Source: Rhizobium rhizoryzae (GTDB taxonomy: Bacteria; Pseudomonadota; Alphaproteobacteria; Rhizobiales; Rhizobiaceae). Taken from it: a stretch of 64,000 bases of DNA. The stretch is taken from the NCBI RefSeq assembly GCF_011046895.1, contig NZ_CP049250.1:2764501-2828500 (forward strand), written 5' to 3'. Of the stretch, positions 16,225 to 25,742 are shown in pieces. The translations under genes were made by a program, and so were the position numbers. Each line of letters starts with the position of its first letter. Position 1 is the stretch's first letter. The notes below the pieces were generated by a model, which worked only from the letters and a program-made list of their open reading frames with translations, did not search any database and was not told the DNA's origin.

Positions 16225-18792
16225 TTAAACGCTCGGCTTTCCGCTGGCTACGCTATCGGGCTTCTTCCCCTTTTCGTCGCCTGCCTCCTTGTTGAAGGCA
16301 TCGGGCCGCAGACGGAAGGCAATCAGGATCGGTGCAGCGATATAGATGGACGAGAATGTACCGATTGCCACGCCGAAGAGCATTGCGAAGGTGAAGGAGC
16401 GAATGACCTCGCCGCCAAACAGATACAATGCGGAAAGTGCAATCATCGTTGTCAGGCCGGTCAAGACCGTGCGGGACAGCGTCTGGTTGATGGAAATGTC
16501 GATGAGTTCGGTCAACGGCATCTTCTTATAGCGACGAAGGTTTTCCCGCATCCGGTCATAGACCACCACAGTATCGTTCAACGAGTAACCGACAATGGTC
16601 AGGATCGCCGCGATACTGGTGAGATTGAACTCGATGCCCGTCAGAACGAAGAGGCCAATCGTCAGGATCACATCGTGCATCGTCGCAACGATCGCACCTA
16701 CCGCAAACTGCCACTCGAAGCGGAACCAGATGTAGACCAGAATGAAAAGCAACGCGATTCCAACACCCAGCGTCGCGCTGTAGGATAGTTCACCCGATAC
16801 AGCCGGACCGACGACTTCCACGCGACGGAATTCGTAATCAGTGCCAAGCTCGTTGCGAATGCGTTCGAGCGCAGATTGCTCAGCATTCTCACCACCCTCT
16901 TGCGCCTGTACACGCACCAGAACGTCCTGCGTACCGCCAAAGCCCTGCGCCTGGACCTCTCCGAGGTTCAACTGATCAAGCCGGGCGCGAATATCGCCGA
17001 TGTCGGCATCGCCCTGCTTTGCCTTGAGTTCGATGATCGAACCGCCCTTGAAGTCGATGCCGAGGTTCATGCCAACCGTCGCAAATGCAAGAAGCGATGC
17101 GATGGACAGGGCAGCCGCAATGCCGAAGTTGTATTTGCGGATCGACATGAATGGCAGGCCACGCCCGTCGAAAATGCCAGTCCGTATCCCCTTCGGCAGC
17201 GCCTTCGGCTTCGACCGGCGGATCCAGAGAGAGAACATCCAGCTCGTGAAGGTGAAGGCTGTGAAGACCGTGGTGATGATACCGATGGCCAGCGTGACGG
17301 CAAATCCGCGGACCGGACCAGAGCCGAGATAGAAGAGCACCACCGCAGCGATCAGAGTTGTGAGGTTGGCATCGATGATCGTCGCGAATGCGCGCTGGAA
17401 GCCACTATCGATGGCAGGAATTATTGCTCGCCCGCTTTTCACTTCCTCACGAATGCGCTCGTAGATGAGAACGTTCGAATCGACCGCCATGCCCATGGTC
17501 AGGACGATACCGGCAATACCAGGGAGCGTCAGCGTTGAGCCGATCATACTCAGAACCGCAAGGATCATCACGATGTTGACCGCGAGCGCGACGTTGGCCA
17601 GAAAGCCGAAAAAGCCATAGAATGCAAACATGAAGAAGGCGACGGATGCGGCGCCGATGATGCTGGCGATGACGCCCGCACGGATGGAGTCTGCACCGAG
17701 ACCCGGACCAACCGTGCGCTCTTCAACCACAGTCAGCGTCGCAGGCAAGGCGCCAGCGCGCAGAAGAACGGCCAAATCGTTTGCACCCTGAACCGTGAAG
17801 TTACCGGAGATCTGGCCTGATCCGCCGACAATTGGCTCACGAATGACGGGAGCAGAGATAACCTGATCGTCGAGAACAATCGCAAAGGGACGACCGACAT
17901 TCTGCTGTGTTGCCTGCGCAAAACGCTGCGCACCGCGCGAGTCGAAGCGGAATGTAACGACAGGCTCATTGTTCTGCTGGTTGAAGCTCGCCTGCGCATC
18001 GACAAGGTTCTCACCAGACACAAGTGCACGGCGCTCAACCAGATAGGGAACTGCCGGATCATCCGTGGAATACATGATCTGCGAGGCGGCCGGAGGGCGG
18101 CCATTCAGCGCCTCCTGGACCGGCATGGACGTGTCAACCATGTGGAAGGAAAGCTTGGCGGTCTGGTTCAGCAGCGCCTTCAGGCGCTGAGGATCCTGCA
18201 GGCCCGGCACCTGCACAATGATGCGATCGGTTCCCTGACGCTGAATGAGCGGCTCTGTCGTACCCAACTCGTCAACGCGGCGGCGAACGACCTCAATCGA
18301 CTGCGTCAGGGCAGACGACATGCGGTACTCGATGCCAGCGTCTGTGAGGTTCAGTCGAAGCTGTCCGTTACCTTCATCCTGAAGCGTCACTTCGGTGATC
18401 GTACCACCAAAACTTCCAGCGGACACCGGGTTGGTCAGTGGCTGTAGCGCCGTCTTGGCAGCATCCAACTGCGCGACATCCGTCAAGCGCACCTGGATCT
18501 GCTGGCCGGTCCCACTCAGGCCCGCGTAGCGAATGTTGCCTTCGCGAAGCACGTTTCTGACATCGCCGACGATCGTCTCGAGACGCTCTTTGAGGATATC
18601 CGCACGCTCGATCTTGAGCATGATGTGCGACCCGCCCTGCAGGTCGAGGCCGAGTGTGACCTTCTTGGTCGGAAACCAGTGCGGTAGTTTCGCCAACTGC
18701 TCGTTACTGAAAAGGTTCGGAACCGCGATCAGCGCGCTGACAGCGATGACGAACCAAATAAAAAGCGTTTTCCAGCGGGAGAAGTAAAGCAT
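16225..18792 (-). CDS. secDF: SecDF fusion, protein translocase accessory subunit
   Basis: This fused SecD-SecF (855 aa) uses proton-motive force to pull secreted proteins through SecYEG at the inner membrane. The SecD half has TM1 (7-25), KVTLGLDLQGG, the large periplasmic P1 domain, then five TM segments with GMAVDSNVLIYERIREE. The SecF half starts near residue 550 and carries NLGIDFKGG, periplasmic P4, and SLNDTVVVYDRMREN. The conserved intramembrane Asp residues of both halves are present. The C-terminus is a Lys/Asp-rich tail. It lies between yajC (upstream, same strand) and the Mth938 gene. Confidence 0.95.
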   Translation of the reverse strand: MLYFSRWKTLFIWFVIAVSALIAVPNLFSNEQLAKLPHWFPTKKVTLGLDLQGGSHIMLKIERADILKERLETIVGDVRNVLREGNIRYAGLSGTGQQIQVRLTDVAQLDAAKTALQPLTNPVSAGSFGGTITEVTLQDEGNGQLRLNLTDAGIEYRMSSALTQSIEVVRRRVDELGTTEPLIQRQGTDRIIVQVPGLQDPQRLKALLNQTAKLSFHMVDTSMPVQEALNGRPPAASQIMYSTDDPAVPYLVERRALVSGENLVDAQASFNQQNNEPVVTFRFDSRGAQRFAQATQQNVGRPFAIVLDDQVISAPVIREPIVGGSGQISGNFTVQGANDLAVLLRAGALPATLTVVEERTVGPGLGADSIRAGVIASIIGAASVAFFMFAFYGFFGFLANVALAVNIVMILAVLSMIGSTLTLPGIAGIVLTMGMAVDSNVLIYERIREEVKSGRAIIPAIDSGFQRAFATIIDANLTTLIAAVVLFYLGSGPVRGFAVTLAIGIITTVFTAFTFTSWMFSLWIRRSKPKALPKGIRTGIFDGRGLPFMSIRKYNFGIAAALSIASLLAFATVGMNLGIDFKGGSIIELKAKQGDADIGDIRARLDQLNLGEVQAQGFGGTQDVLVRVQAQEGGENAEQSALERIRNELGTDYEFRRVEVVGPAVSGELSYSATLGVGIALLFILVYIWFRFEWQFAVGAIVATMHDVILTIGLFVLTGIEFNLTSIAAILTIVGYSLNDTVVVYDRMRENLRRYKKMPLTELIDISINQTLSRTVLTGLTTMIALSALYLFGGEVIRSFTFAMLFGVAIGTFSSIYIAAPILIAFRLRPDAFNKEAGDEKGKKPDSVASGKPSV

Positions 18793-18819
18793 GGAACTCT
18801 CGACACTCTGATTTCATAC

Positions 18820-18850
18820 GAACGGGCGCGCCATGAGGCGCGCCTCGTTC
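18820..18850 (-). other. Intercistronic hairpin between yajC and secDF
   Basis: GGCGCGCC (18825-18832) and GGCGCGCC (18837-18844), a self-complementary 8-mer repeated with a 4-nt loop, can extend by five more pairs with one bulge. No T run follows, so it is more likely an mRNA stability or attenuation element than a terminator. Confidence 0.5.
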
Positions 18851-18864
18851 CGGATAGGATAGAA

Positions 18865-19215
18865 TTAGGCGGCTTCAGTCTTGACCGGCTCGCCCTTGAC
18901 GCGGACTTCAGCGACGTAGGAACGCATCACGCGCACACGCACACCTTCCGCGATTTCCACTTCGAGTTCGTTGTCATCAACAACCTTGGTGACTTTGCCG
19001 GAGATCCCGCCACCCATGACAACCTGATCGCCGCGACGAATGTTCGAAAGCGTTTCCTGCCGCTTCTTCATCTGCGCGCGCTGCGGGCGGATCAGGAAGA
19101 AATACCAGACCACCATCAGGGGTGCGAAAAGGAAAAGCATTTCGAGGCCGGAACCGAAGGCGGATCCAGCGGGCGCAGCGCCCTGGGCTTGGGCGAATGC
19201 TTCAGTAATGAACAT
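18865..19215 (-). CDS. yajC: Preprotein translocase subunit YajC
   Basis: This is a small inner-membrane partner of SecDF (116 aa): a short N-terminal periplasmic stretch, one TM segment (MLFLFAPLMVVWYFFLI, about 26-42), then the RPQRAQMKKRQE cytoplasmic signature and a soluble domain with GDQVVMGGGISGKV. It is encoded 72 bp upstream of secDF on the same strand. The C-terminus is VKTEAA. Confidence 0.95.
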   Translation of the reverse strand: MFITEAFAQAQGAAPAGSAFGSGLEMLFLFAPLMVVWYFFLIRPQRAQMKKRQETLSNIRRGDQVVMGGGISGKVTKVVDDNELEVEIAEGVRVRVMRSYVAEVRVKGEPVKTEAA

Positions 19216-19413
19216 CTATGACTCCCAGAAATTCGGAACGAGGCACCCCGTTTCGAGCGGCCGGACTATAGTTACCCTTGGCACAAAAGCAACAGATCGA
19301 CCGACACGCAGAGTACCGAATTCAGGGCTAATACCCTTTCGGCCTGCAAAACGCCATGCTAACCCGCTGCAAAACATGCTCTGTAAGACCAGAAAACGCG
19401 CCTGGAGGATCAA

Positions 19414-20286
19414 ATGTCCGTGGATAATGCTGCTGCTCTGCTCGCGGAAATCACGCGACTGGCAAACGCGCTGGAAAGACTTGCGGGACCTCCTCCGGCT
19501 ATCAATGACTGGTCGGCTGCGGATTGCTTCGTCTGGCAGCCTGTCAATCAGCGGCTTCATCCGGTGCGCAAGCCGAACCGGGTTTCCCTCAAGCTCATAC
19601 GCGGCGTTGATCACGTCCGGGATATTCTTCACGAAAACACACAACGCTTCGCGGAGGGCTTCCCGGCGAACAATGTCCTTCTCTGGGGCGCACGTGGCAT
19701 GGGCAAATCGTCGCTGGTAAAATCCGTGCATGCCGACATCAATGCAAGCATCGACCCGGATTTGAAGCTGATCGAAGTTCATCGCGAGGATATCGCCTCA
19801 CTGCCTGCTCTCCTCGATCTTCTGAAAGAAAGCGGAAAACGTGTGATCGTTTTCTGCGACGACCTGTCCTTCGACCACGATGATACCGCCTACAAGTCGC
19901 TGAAGGCAGCACTTGACGGGGGAATTGAAGGACGTCCCGACAATGTTCTGTTCTATGCGACATCGAACCGACGCCACCTCCTGCCACGCCACATGATGGA
20001 GAACGAGCAGTCGACGGCGATCAATCCATCCGAAGCAGTCGAAGAAAAAGTCTCACTGTCGGATCGGTTCGGTCTCTGGCTTGGCTTCCACAAGTGCAAC
20101 CAGACCGACTATCTCGCGATGATCGATGCCTATGCCGAGCATTTCGAACTGGGCATCACGCAGGATGTTCTTCACGCCGAAGCGCTGGAATGGGCAACGA
20201 CACGAGGTGGGCGCTCCGGTCGCGTCGCCTGGCAATATATTCAGGACCTCGCCGGGCGACTGCGCAAGCCTCTCGACCGCGCCTGA
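19414..20286 (+). CDS. DUF815-family AAA ATPase
   Basis: This is a P-loop ATPase of the DUF815 family (290 aa): Walker A GARGMGKSS at 92-100, Walker B VIVFCDDL near 143-150, sensor-1 LFYATSNRRHL near 180, and a C-terminal helical lid with WATTRGGRSGRVAWQY. The cellular role of the family is unclear. The gene is on the plus strand between two minus-strand envelope blocks. It converges on the M23-family gene, sharing the hairpin at 20293-20326. Confidence 0.88.
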   Translation: MSVDNAAALLAEITRLANALERLAGPPPAINDWSAADCFVWQPVNQRLHPVRKPNRVSLKLIRGVDHVRDILHENTQRFAEGFPANNVLLWGARGMGKSSLVKSVHADINASIDPDLKLIEVHREDIASLPALLDLLKESGKRVIVFCDDLSFDHDDTAYKSLKAALDGGIEGRPDNVLFYATSNRRHLLPRHMMENEQSTAINPSEAVEEKVSLSDRFGLWLGFHKCNQTDYLAMIDAYAEHFELGITQDVLHAEALEWATTRGGRSGRVAWQYIQDLAGRLRKPLDRA

Positions 20287-20292
20287 ACGCAG

Positions 20293-20326
20293 AAAACCCG
20301 GCCTGTCCCTCAGGACGGCCGGGCTT
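20293..20326. terminator. Shared terminator, DUF815 gene and M23-family gene
   Basis: CCCGGCC (20297-20303) pairs with GGCCGGG (20317-20323), with an inner GTCC/GGAC pairing. Four A at 20293-20296 become a T run on the minus strand, so the signal is best for the minus-strand gene. Confidence 0.75.
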
Positions 20327-20349
20327 CCAAGCTCTCGAAACGCACTACT

Positions 20350-21939
20350 CTATTCGAGATAAGTCGAAGGGTTCACGGGGCTTGCGTCCTTCCGGACTTC
20401 GAAGTGGACTTGCGGGCGCTTCGCATCACCACTCATGCCGGACGTTGCAATCGTCTGGCCGCGCTGGATTTTCTGGCCACGAGACACCGAGATGTTCGAC
20501 GCGTGACCGTAGACCGTCACCTTGCCATCGTCATGGCGGATCAGGACTGTATTACCAAGCTGCTTGAGACCGTTACCTGCGTAGATAACGACGCCATTTT
20601 CCGCAGCCTTGATCGGCGTGCCTTCCGGAACCGAGATATCGATACCGTCATTGCGGCTACCGTTAACGTTCTGGCCGAATGAAGCGATCACCGCACCAGT
20701 GACCGGCCAACGATATTTTCCGATACCGGTGGAGCTTGGCGCAGGCGTCGTATTGTCCATCTTGTTCTGAACATCGCTCAGGCTGGCGGTCTGTGCAGCC
20801 GCGGGCTTTTCCTGTGCCTTTGGCTGGGCAGCTTCGGCCTTTGCAGCAGCAGCTTCCGCCTTGTCAGCAACAGCCGCCATGGGCTTGTCGGCTGGCTTAC
20901 TCGGGATGGAGGCAGTCTTGACCGCATCTCCGGAACCACCAACCTTAAGCGTCTGGCCAACTTTGAGATTGCCATCCGTAATGCCGTTCATGGCCTTCAA
21001 CTGGTCGATCGGCGTATTGGTGGCGCGTGCGATCTTCGCGAGGCTGTCTCCTGCTTTTACGGTGTAGGAGCCGGCGCCTGGCTGACCACCCGATGCGGGC
21101 GGCGTCAACTTGCCTGCCTCGGCCTGAGCCTTGTCACGCAGCGGCGGGGCACCAGGCACCACAGCAACCTTCTGGCTCTGATCGGCAGGACCTGGCTGCG
21201 GGCTGTTCTTTGGCAGATCAATAGCGCCAGCCGCCATCTTTGCCGGGTTGCTACGATTGGCGTAGGTAGGGATTACGACGATCTGACCAGGGACCAGGCG
21301 GCCATTGTTGGCCTTCAGGATTTCCTGCTCCGGAACACCGTAACGCTTGGAAAGCGTCGCCGCAGTTTCACCCGGACGAAGTGTGACCTTCGGAGCGTTG
21401 CCGACAGACCAGCCATTCGCTGCTGGCGTGGAGCCAGTTGTCACAGCATCGCTCATCACAGCCGGAGCCTGCGCCTTCATTGCAGGAGCAGACGAAACCC
21501 GCGGCGGCATTGGCTGCGCCATGGCTTCCTGACGGGTCTGCATGTCACGAGCGGGCGGCAGAGGCTGTGCCGTCGGCGGGGCAAGTTGCGCACGCTGGAT
21601 TGGCGCCGAAGAAACAGCGCGGACCGGAGATGCGCTCGCGACCGGATACGCCCCAGAGTTTTGATAGCCCTGATTGGCAACGGGCGCCCGCGCCGGCGCG
21701 ACAGCAGCGGACTGATATCGGCCACCTGTACCAACATCCTCAGCAGGAATTGGAGGAGCACCATAGGCACCGCCGCCCTGACGCTGCGGGATAGATGCCG
21801 TTGTCAGGTTATCCTTATCAAAGATACCCGTAAAGCGAGACGCGTCGGAACTGCATCCCGTTGCTGCACTCGCCAGAAAGGCCGCTACGGCAACGCGTAC
21901 GGCTGACTTTCTCATGTTCGACGAACTCTTCAAACGCAT
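20350..21939 (-). CDS. NlpD-like lipoprotein: two LysM domains and a degenerate M23 domain
   Basis: This is a predicted lipoprotein (529 aa) with lipobox ASAATGC (Cys29), a long Pro/Ala/Gln-rich linker, LysM domains near 184-226 and 292-337, and a C-terminal LytM/M23 domain (408-529). In the M23 domain only part of the active site remains: Asp434, His479 and His512 are present, but the first zinc His is Asn430 and the first His of the HxH motif is Gln510. EnvC/NlpD-type activators of peptidoglycan amidases are degenerate in a similar way. An amidase-activating role in division is therefore more likely than hydrolysis. It is the last gene of the surE-pcm strand block. Confidence 0.85.
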   Translation of the reverse strand: MRLKSSSNMRKSAVRVAVAAFLASAATGCSSDASRFTGIFDKDNLTTASIPQRQGGGAYGAPPIPAEDVGTGGRYQSAAVAPARAPVANQGYQNSGAYPVASASPVRAVSSAPIQRAQLAPPTAQPLPPARDMQTRQEAMAQPMPPRVSSAPAMKAQAPAVMSDAVTTGSTPAANGWSVGNAPKVTLRPGETAATLSKRYGVPEQEILKANNGRLVPGQIVVIPTYANRSNPAKMAAGAIDLPKNSPQPGPADQSQKVAVVPGAPPLRDKAQAEAGKLTPPASGGQPGAGSYTVKAGDSLAKIARATNTPIDQLKAMNGITDGNLKVGQTLKVGGSGDAVKTASIPSKPADKPMAAVADKAEAAAAKAEAAQPKAQEKPAAAQTASLSDVQNKMDNTTPAPSSTGIGKYRWPVTGAVIASFGQNVNGSRNDGIDISVPEGTPIKAAENGVVIYAGNGLKQLGNTVLIRHDDGKVTVYGHASNISVSRGQKIQRGQTIATSGMSGDAKRPQVHFEVRKDASPVNPSTYLE

Positions 21940-22109
21940 GACCCGACCTACACAACGACAGTACTAAATGTAGGTATCATTAAAGCGCGTTAGTCTTACT
22001 GACCGGTTAAGGCGCGTCCGAACGATTCACTTTTTTCGCAATTTGCTAACCATGAATAAGCAATCGTTTCGCAGGGCCTACCTGACGCGGAAATTTTATT
22101 AGCTGAAGC

Positions 22110-22763
22110 TTACAGATATGACGCGATATGCGGGACCAGCGGGAGATAGCTGACTGGAAAAAGGTCTTCACGTTCAAAACGGCTGCCGGTTTTCGTCAGG
22201 CGCACCATCATGCAGTTCTCTTCATCAATGACCATAGGGGCAATCATTGATCCCCCATGAACCAACTGATCGGCATAAAAACGGGGTACAGCGCTAAAGG
22301 CGGCGGTTGCGATAATTCGATCGAAGGTACCTTCACCCTGCATCCCATTCATGCCATCCGCCTGCCGCACGATAGCGTTGCGCAGACCCAGCGAATCGAC
22401 CCGCTCCTGGGCGCCGGAGATCAAGGTTCGGAAGCGATCCACAGAGAACACACGCTCGGCTATGCGCGCCATGACCGCCGTCAGATAGCCACTGCCTGTG
22501 CCAATCTCCAGGACACGATGACCCGGCTTCAACTGCAGTTTGGACAGAATGCGAACCGCCTGATCAGCGCCCTCCATGAAGGAGCCGCAGTCAATCGGAA
22601 TGGAGCGGCTTGAATAGGCTTCGCTTACGAATTGCGAGGGAACAAACTGGGTGCGCGGCGTCTGTTCGCAGGCTGTGAGAAGATCGAGGTCTGTTACGCC
22701 TTGCGCCCTCAGGCGAAGGACCAGAGAGGCAAAACCTTCCCTCTCGATCATCGCTGTCTTCAA
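22110..22763 (-). CDS. pcm: Protein-L-isoaspartate O-methyltransferase
   Basis: This is an S-adenosylmethionine-dependent enzyme (217 aa) that starts repair of isoaspartyl residues in damaged proteins. The SAM-binding motif is [16 protein letters not shown] near 84-99, with post-motif [10 protein letters not shown]. The start is taken as a TTG at 22763: GGGAG lies 7 nt upstream, and the TTGA overlaps the surE stop by 4 bp. The first ATG (22751) is poorly spaced from a ribosome site. The surE-pcm pairing is a widely conserved stationary-phase gene pair. Confidence 0.92.
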   Translation of the reverse strand: MKTAMIEREGFASLVLRLRAQGVTDLDLLTACEQTPRTQFVPSQFVSEAYSSRSIPIDCGSFMEGADQAVRILSKLQLKPGHRVLEIGTGSGYLTAVMARIAERVFSVDRFRTLISGAQERVDSLGLRNAIVRQADGMNGMQGEGTFDRIIATAAFSAVPRFYADQLVHGGSMIAPMVIDEENCMMVRLTKTGSRFEREDLFPVSYLPLVPHIASYL

Positions 22764-23527
22764 CGAGAAACTCCCAAAGCGGCGGACAGATTCTTCAATG
22801 CGGCATGATCTGTCAGATCAAGCTGCAAAGGCGTAACGGAAATACGGTTGGCACGCACTGCAGCGATGTCGGTCCCTTCCATGAAACGGCCCTTCCGGTC
22901 GCTGAATCGCAGCCAGAAGTAAGGATTTCCGCGGCCATCCTGACGCTCATCCACAATCAGCGCGAAATCCGTTTTGCCCTGGGTCGTCACATCAAGTCCC
23001 TCAACTTCACCTTCCGCGCAGGCGGGGAAATTGACATTCAGGAAGGTTCCCTCCGGCAAAGCAATCGGGAGAATCTTGCGCACCAGATCCGCACCGTGAT
23101 GCGCGGCCACCGACCAGGGAATGAACCGCCCTTCTGCGTCATGCCTGTAGGCCTGACTGAGCGCAATGGAACGGACACCCTGGATCGTTCCCTCGATTGC
23201 GGCTGCAATCGTGCCGGAATAGGTCACATCATCCGCAAGATTCGAACCAGCATTGACGCCAGATAGAATGAGGTCGGGCTTGCCCTTGAGCACGTGCCGG
23301 ATGCCCATGATGACGCAATCGGTCGGCGTTCCACGGACTGCAAAGTGCTTGTCGGAGATCTTCCGCAGACGCAATGGGTCGGACAGTGTGAGCGAGTGGG
23401 CAAGGCCGCTCTGATCAGTCTCAGGCGCTACGATCCAGACATCGTCCGAGAGACTGCGGGCGATGCCCTCAAGCACCCGCAGTCCTTCTGCGTGAATCCC
23501 GTCATCATTGGTGAGCAGGATCCTCAT
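22760..23527 (-). CDS. surE: 5'/3'-nucleotidase SurE
   Basis: This is a metal-dependent nucleoside monophosphate phosphatase (255 aa). The N-terminal [16 protein letters not shown] motif provides metal-binding Asp8-Asp9, with further ligands in [14 protein letters not shown] and [14 protein letters not shown]. The start is 3 bp after the serS stop and the stop overlaps the pcm start, so serS-surE-pcm look translationally coupled. Confidence 0.95.
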   Translation of the reverse strand: MRILLTNDDGIHAEGLRVLEGIARSLSDDVWIVAPETDQSGLAHSLTLSDPLRLRKISDKHFAVRGTPTDCVIMGIRHVLKGKPDLILSGVNAGSNLADDVTYSGTIAAAIEGTIQGVRSIALSQAYRHDAEGRFIPWSVAAHHGADLVRKILPIALPEGTFLNVNFPACAEGEVEGLDVTTQGKTDFALIVDERQDGRGNPYFWLRFSDRKGRFMEGTDIAAVRANRISVTPLQLDLTDHAALKNLSAALGVSR

Positions 23528-23530
23528 TGA

Positions 23531-24814
23531 TCAGGCGCCCTTTTCGATACGGGTCAACCCACCCATGTAAGGCAGAAGAACGTCCGGGATTGATACGGAG
23601 CCATCTTCATTCAGATAGTTCTCGAGAACAGCGATGAGGCAGCGACCAACCGCCGTGCCGGATCCATTCAGCGTATGAACAAACTTGGGGTTCTTGTCAT
23701 CCTTGCTGCGATAACGGGAATTCATGCGACGGGCCTGGAAATCACCGCAGACCGAGCAGGACGAGATTTCACGATACGTGTCTTGGCCCGGCAACCAGAC
23801 TTCCAGATCATAGGTCTTGCGCGCGCCAAAGCCCATGTCACCCGTGCAAAGCGTAATCGTGCGGAAATGCAGCCCGAGGCGCTTCAGCACCTCTTCCGCA
23901 CAAGCGGTCATCCGCTCATGTTCGGCAATCGAGCTTTCGGCATCGGTAATCGAAACCAGTTCGCACTTCCAGAACTGGTGCTGGCGCAGCATGCCACGCG
24001 TGTCACGTCCGGCAGATCCAGCCTCAGAGCGGAACGACGGCGTCAATGCCGTGAACCGAAGTGGAAGCTTTTCCTGATCAAGAATTTCGCCCGAGACCAG
24101 ATTTGTCAGCGTTACTTCGGCTGTGGGAATAAGCCAGCGCCCGTCAGTCGTGCGGAACAGATCCTCGGAGAATTTCGGCAGCTGGCCGGTGCCGTACATG
24201 GCTTCATCCCGCACCATCAGCGGGGACGAAACCTCGGTATATCCGTGTTCGCGCGTATGCAGATCCAGCATGAACTGGCCGAGCGCGCGTTCGAGACGGG
24301 CCAACTGGCTCGTGAGTACCGTAAATCGCGAGCCAGAAAGCTTGGCAGCACGGTCGAAATCCATGTAGCCCAAAGCTTCGCCGATTTCGAAATGCTCCAG
24401 TGCAGGATGGTTCCAACCCGGCTTCTGGCCGACGACCCGTGTTACCACGTTATCGGACTCATCCTTGCCGACAGGCACATCGTCCAGTGGAATGTTCGGG
24501 ATGCGGGAGAGCACGTCATCCAGCGCAGCAACAGCTGCACGCTCTTCCTGCTCGACGAGCGGCATCGTATCCTTGAGCGAGGCCACCTCCTGCTTCAACT
24601 GCTCGGCAAGCTCAGTGTTTTTCTGCGCCATCGCTGCGCCGATTTCCTTGGAGGCGGCGTTGCGTCGGGATTGCATATCCTGCAGCTTCTGGATCGCGGA
24701 TCGGCGCGTCTCGTCAAGCGCTAATATTGCCTGCGCCTGCGGCTCGGCGCTCCGCTTTTGAAGCGCCTCATCGAGGGCTGCCGGGTTTTCGCGAATCCAC
24801 TTGATATCGAGCAT
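23531..24814 (-). CDS. serS: Seryl-tRNA synthetase
   Basis: This is a class II aminoacyl-tRNA synthetase charging tRNA-Ser (and tRNA-Sec where present), 427 aa. An N-terminal antiparallel coiled-coil arm (about 30-105) is followed by the catalytic domain with motif 2 ([20 protein letters not shown] near 264-283) and motif 3 ([17 protein letters not shown] near 385-401). It sits between tatC and surE. The 97 bp between tatC and serS hold no gene. Confidence 0.97.
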   Translation of the reverse strand: MLDIKWIRENPAALDEALQKRSAEPQAQAILALDETRRSAIQKLQDMQSRRNAASKEIGAAMAQKNTELAEQLKQEVASLKDTMPLVEQEERAAVAALDDVLSRIPNIPLDDVPVGKDESDNVVTRVVGQKPGWNHPALEHFEIGEALGYMDFDRAAKLSGSRFTVLTSQLARLERALGQFMLDLHTREHGYTEVSSPLMVRDEAMYGTGQLPKFSEDLFRTTDGRWLIPTAEVTLTNLVSGEILDQEKLPLRFTALTPSFRSEAGSAGRDTRGMLRQHQFWKCELVSITDAESSIAEHERMTACAEEVLKRLGLHFRTITLCTGDMGFGARKTYDLEVWLPGQDTYREISSCSVCGDFQARRMNSRYRSKDDKNPKFVHTLNGSGTAVGRCLIAVLENYLNEDGSVSIPDVLLPYMGGLTRIEKGA

Positions 24815-24911
24815 GGTCGTTCCAGATCATCTGCGGGTTATGGCCGCGACGTCGGTCCCGGCCGTTCTGTTTCCAATCCGGCCGAGAATGCTGCGATGCC
24901 GGAACTTGTCC

Positions 24912-25742
24912 TCAAGCCTTCTCGGACGTCGCGACGGATGAAGCAGATTCGGTATCAGCCAAGGCCGTTTCCTCCTCGCGCTTCCTCTCGACGAGTCGAG
25001 CAGCATAGATGGAAATCTCGTAGAGAAGGATCGTCGGCAGTGCAAGGCCGATCTGAGACAGCGGATCCGGGGGTGTCAGAACTGCCGCAACAACAAACGC
25101 GATGACGATTGCGAACTTGCGTTTCTCGCGCAGCCAATCGCTCGTCAACAAACCGACCCGAGCCAACAGCGTTGTGACAACCGGCAGCTGGAAAACAAGT
25201 CCGAATGACATGACCAGCGTCATGATCAGCGAGAGATACTCCGAAACCTTGGGCATCAGCGAGATGGCCACATCCCCCTCGCCTGGCGCCTGCTGCATGG
25301 CCAGGAAGAACCACATGACCATGGGCGTGAAGAAGAAGTAGACGAGCGCACCGCCAAGCAGGAACAGGAGCGGTGAAGCCACGAGAAACGGCAGGAACGC
25401 CGCCCGCTCGTTCTTGTAGAGGCCAGGTGCGACAAACTTGTACAACTGCGAGGCAATGATCGGGAACGCGATCACCAGTGCGCCGAACATCGCCACCTTC
25501 ACCTGCGTGAAGAAGAACTCTTGCGGCGCCGTATAGATCAGCTCTGATTTGGAAAGATCGAGGCCAGCCCAGAGGACCGCCCACTTGTAGGGTACGACCA
25601 GCAGGTTGAAGAGTTGCTTTGCAAAGAAGAAGCAGACCAGGAACGCCACGAAAAAGGCGGCGAGCGACCAGATGAGTCGCGTGCGCAACTCCATCAGATG
25701 CTCGATCAACGGCTGAGGCTTATCGTTGTAATCGCCGCTCAT
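24912..25742 (-). CDS. tatC: Sec-independent translocase subunit TatC
   Basis: This is the receptor core of the twin-arginine translocase (276 aa), with six TM segments. The cytoplasmic N-terminus has HLMELRTRL (15-23), the first periplasmic loop has TAPQEFFFTQVK, and FVAPGLYKNER follows. The tail is charged (RLVERKREEE). The start overlaps the tatB stop by 4 bp. A Tat substrate candidate, the CpdB nucleotidase, is encoded at 57 kb in this window. Confidence 0.96.
   Translation of the reverse strand: MSGDYNDKPQPLIEHLMELRTRLIWSLAAFFVAFLVCFFFAKQLFNLLVVPYKWAVLWAGLDLSKSELIYTAPQEFFFTQVKVAMFGALVIAFPIIASQLYKFVAPGLYKNERAAFLPFLVASPLLFLLGGALVYFFFTPMVMWFFLAMQQAPGEGDVAISLMPKVSEYLSLIMTLVMSFGLVFQLPVVTTLLARVGLLTSDWLREKRKFAIVIAFVVAAVLTPPDPLSQIGLALPTILLYEISIYAARLVERKREEETALADTESASSVATSEKA

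Noticed and set aside
23675..24724. 349-codon open frame on the plus strand
   Set aside because: It is antisense to serS, which shows class II motifs 2 and 3.
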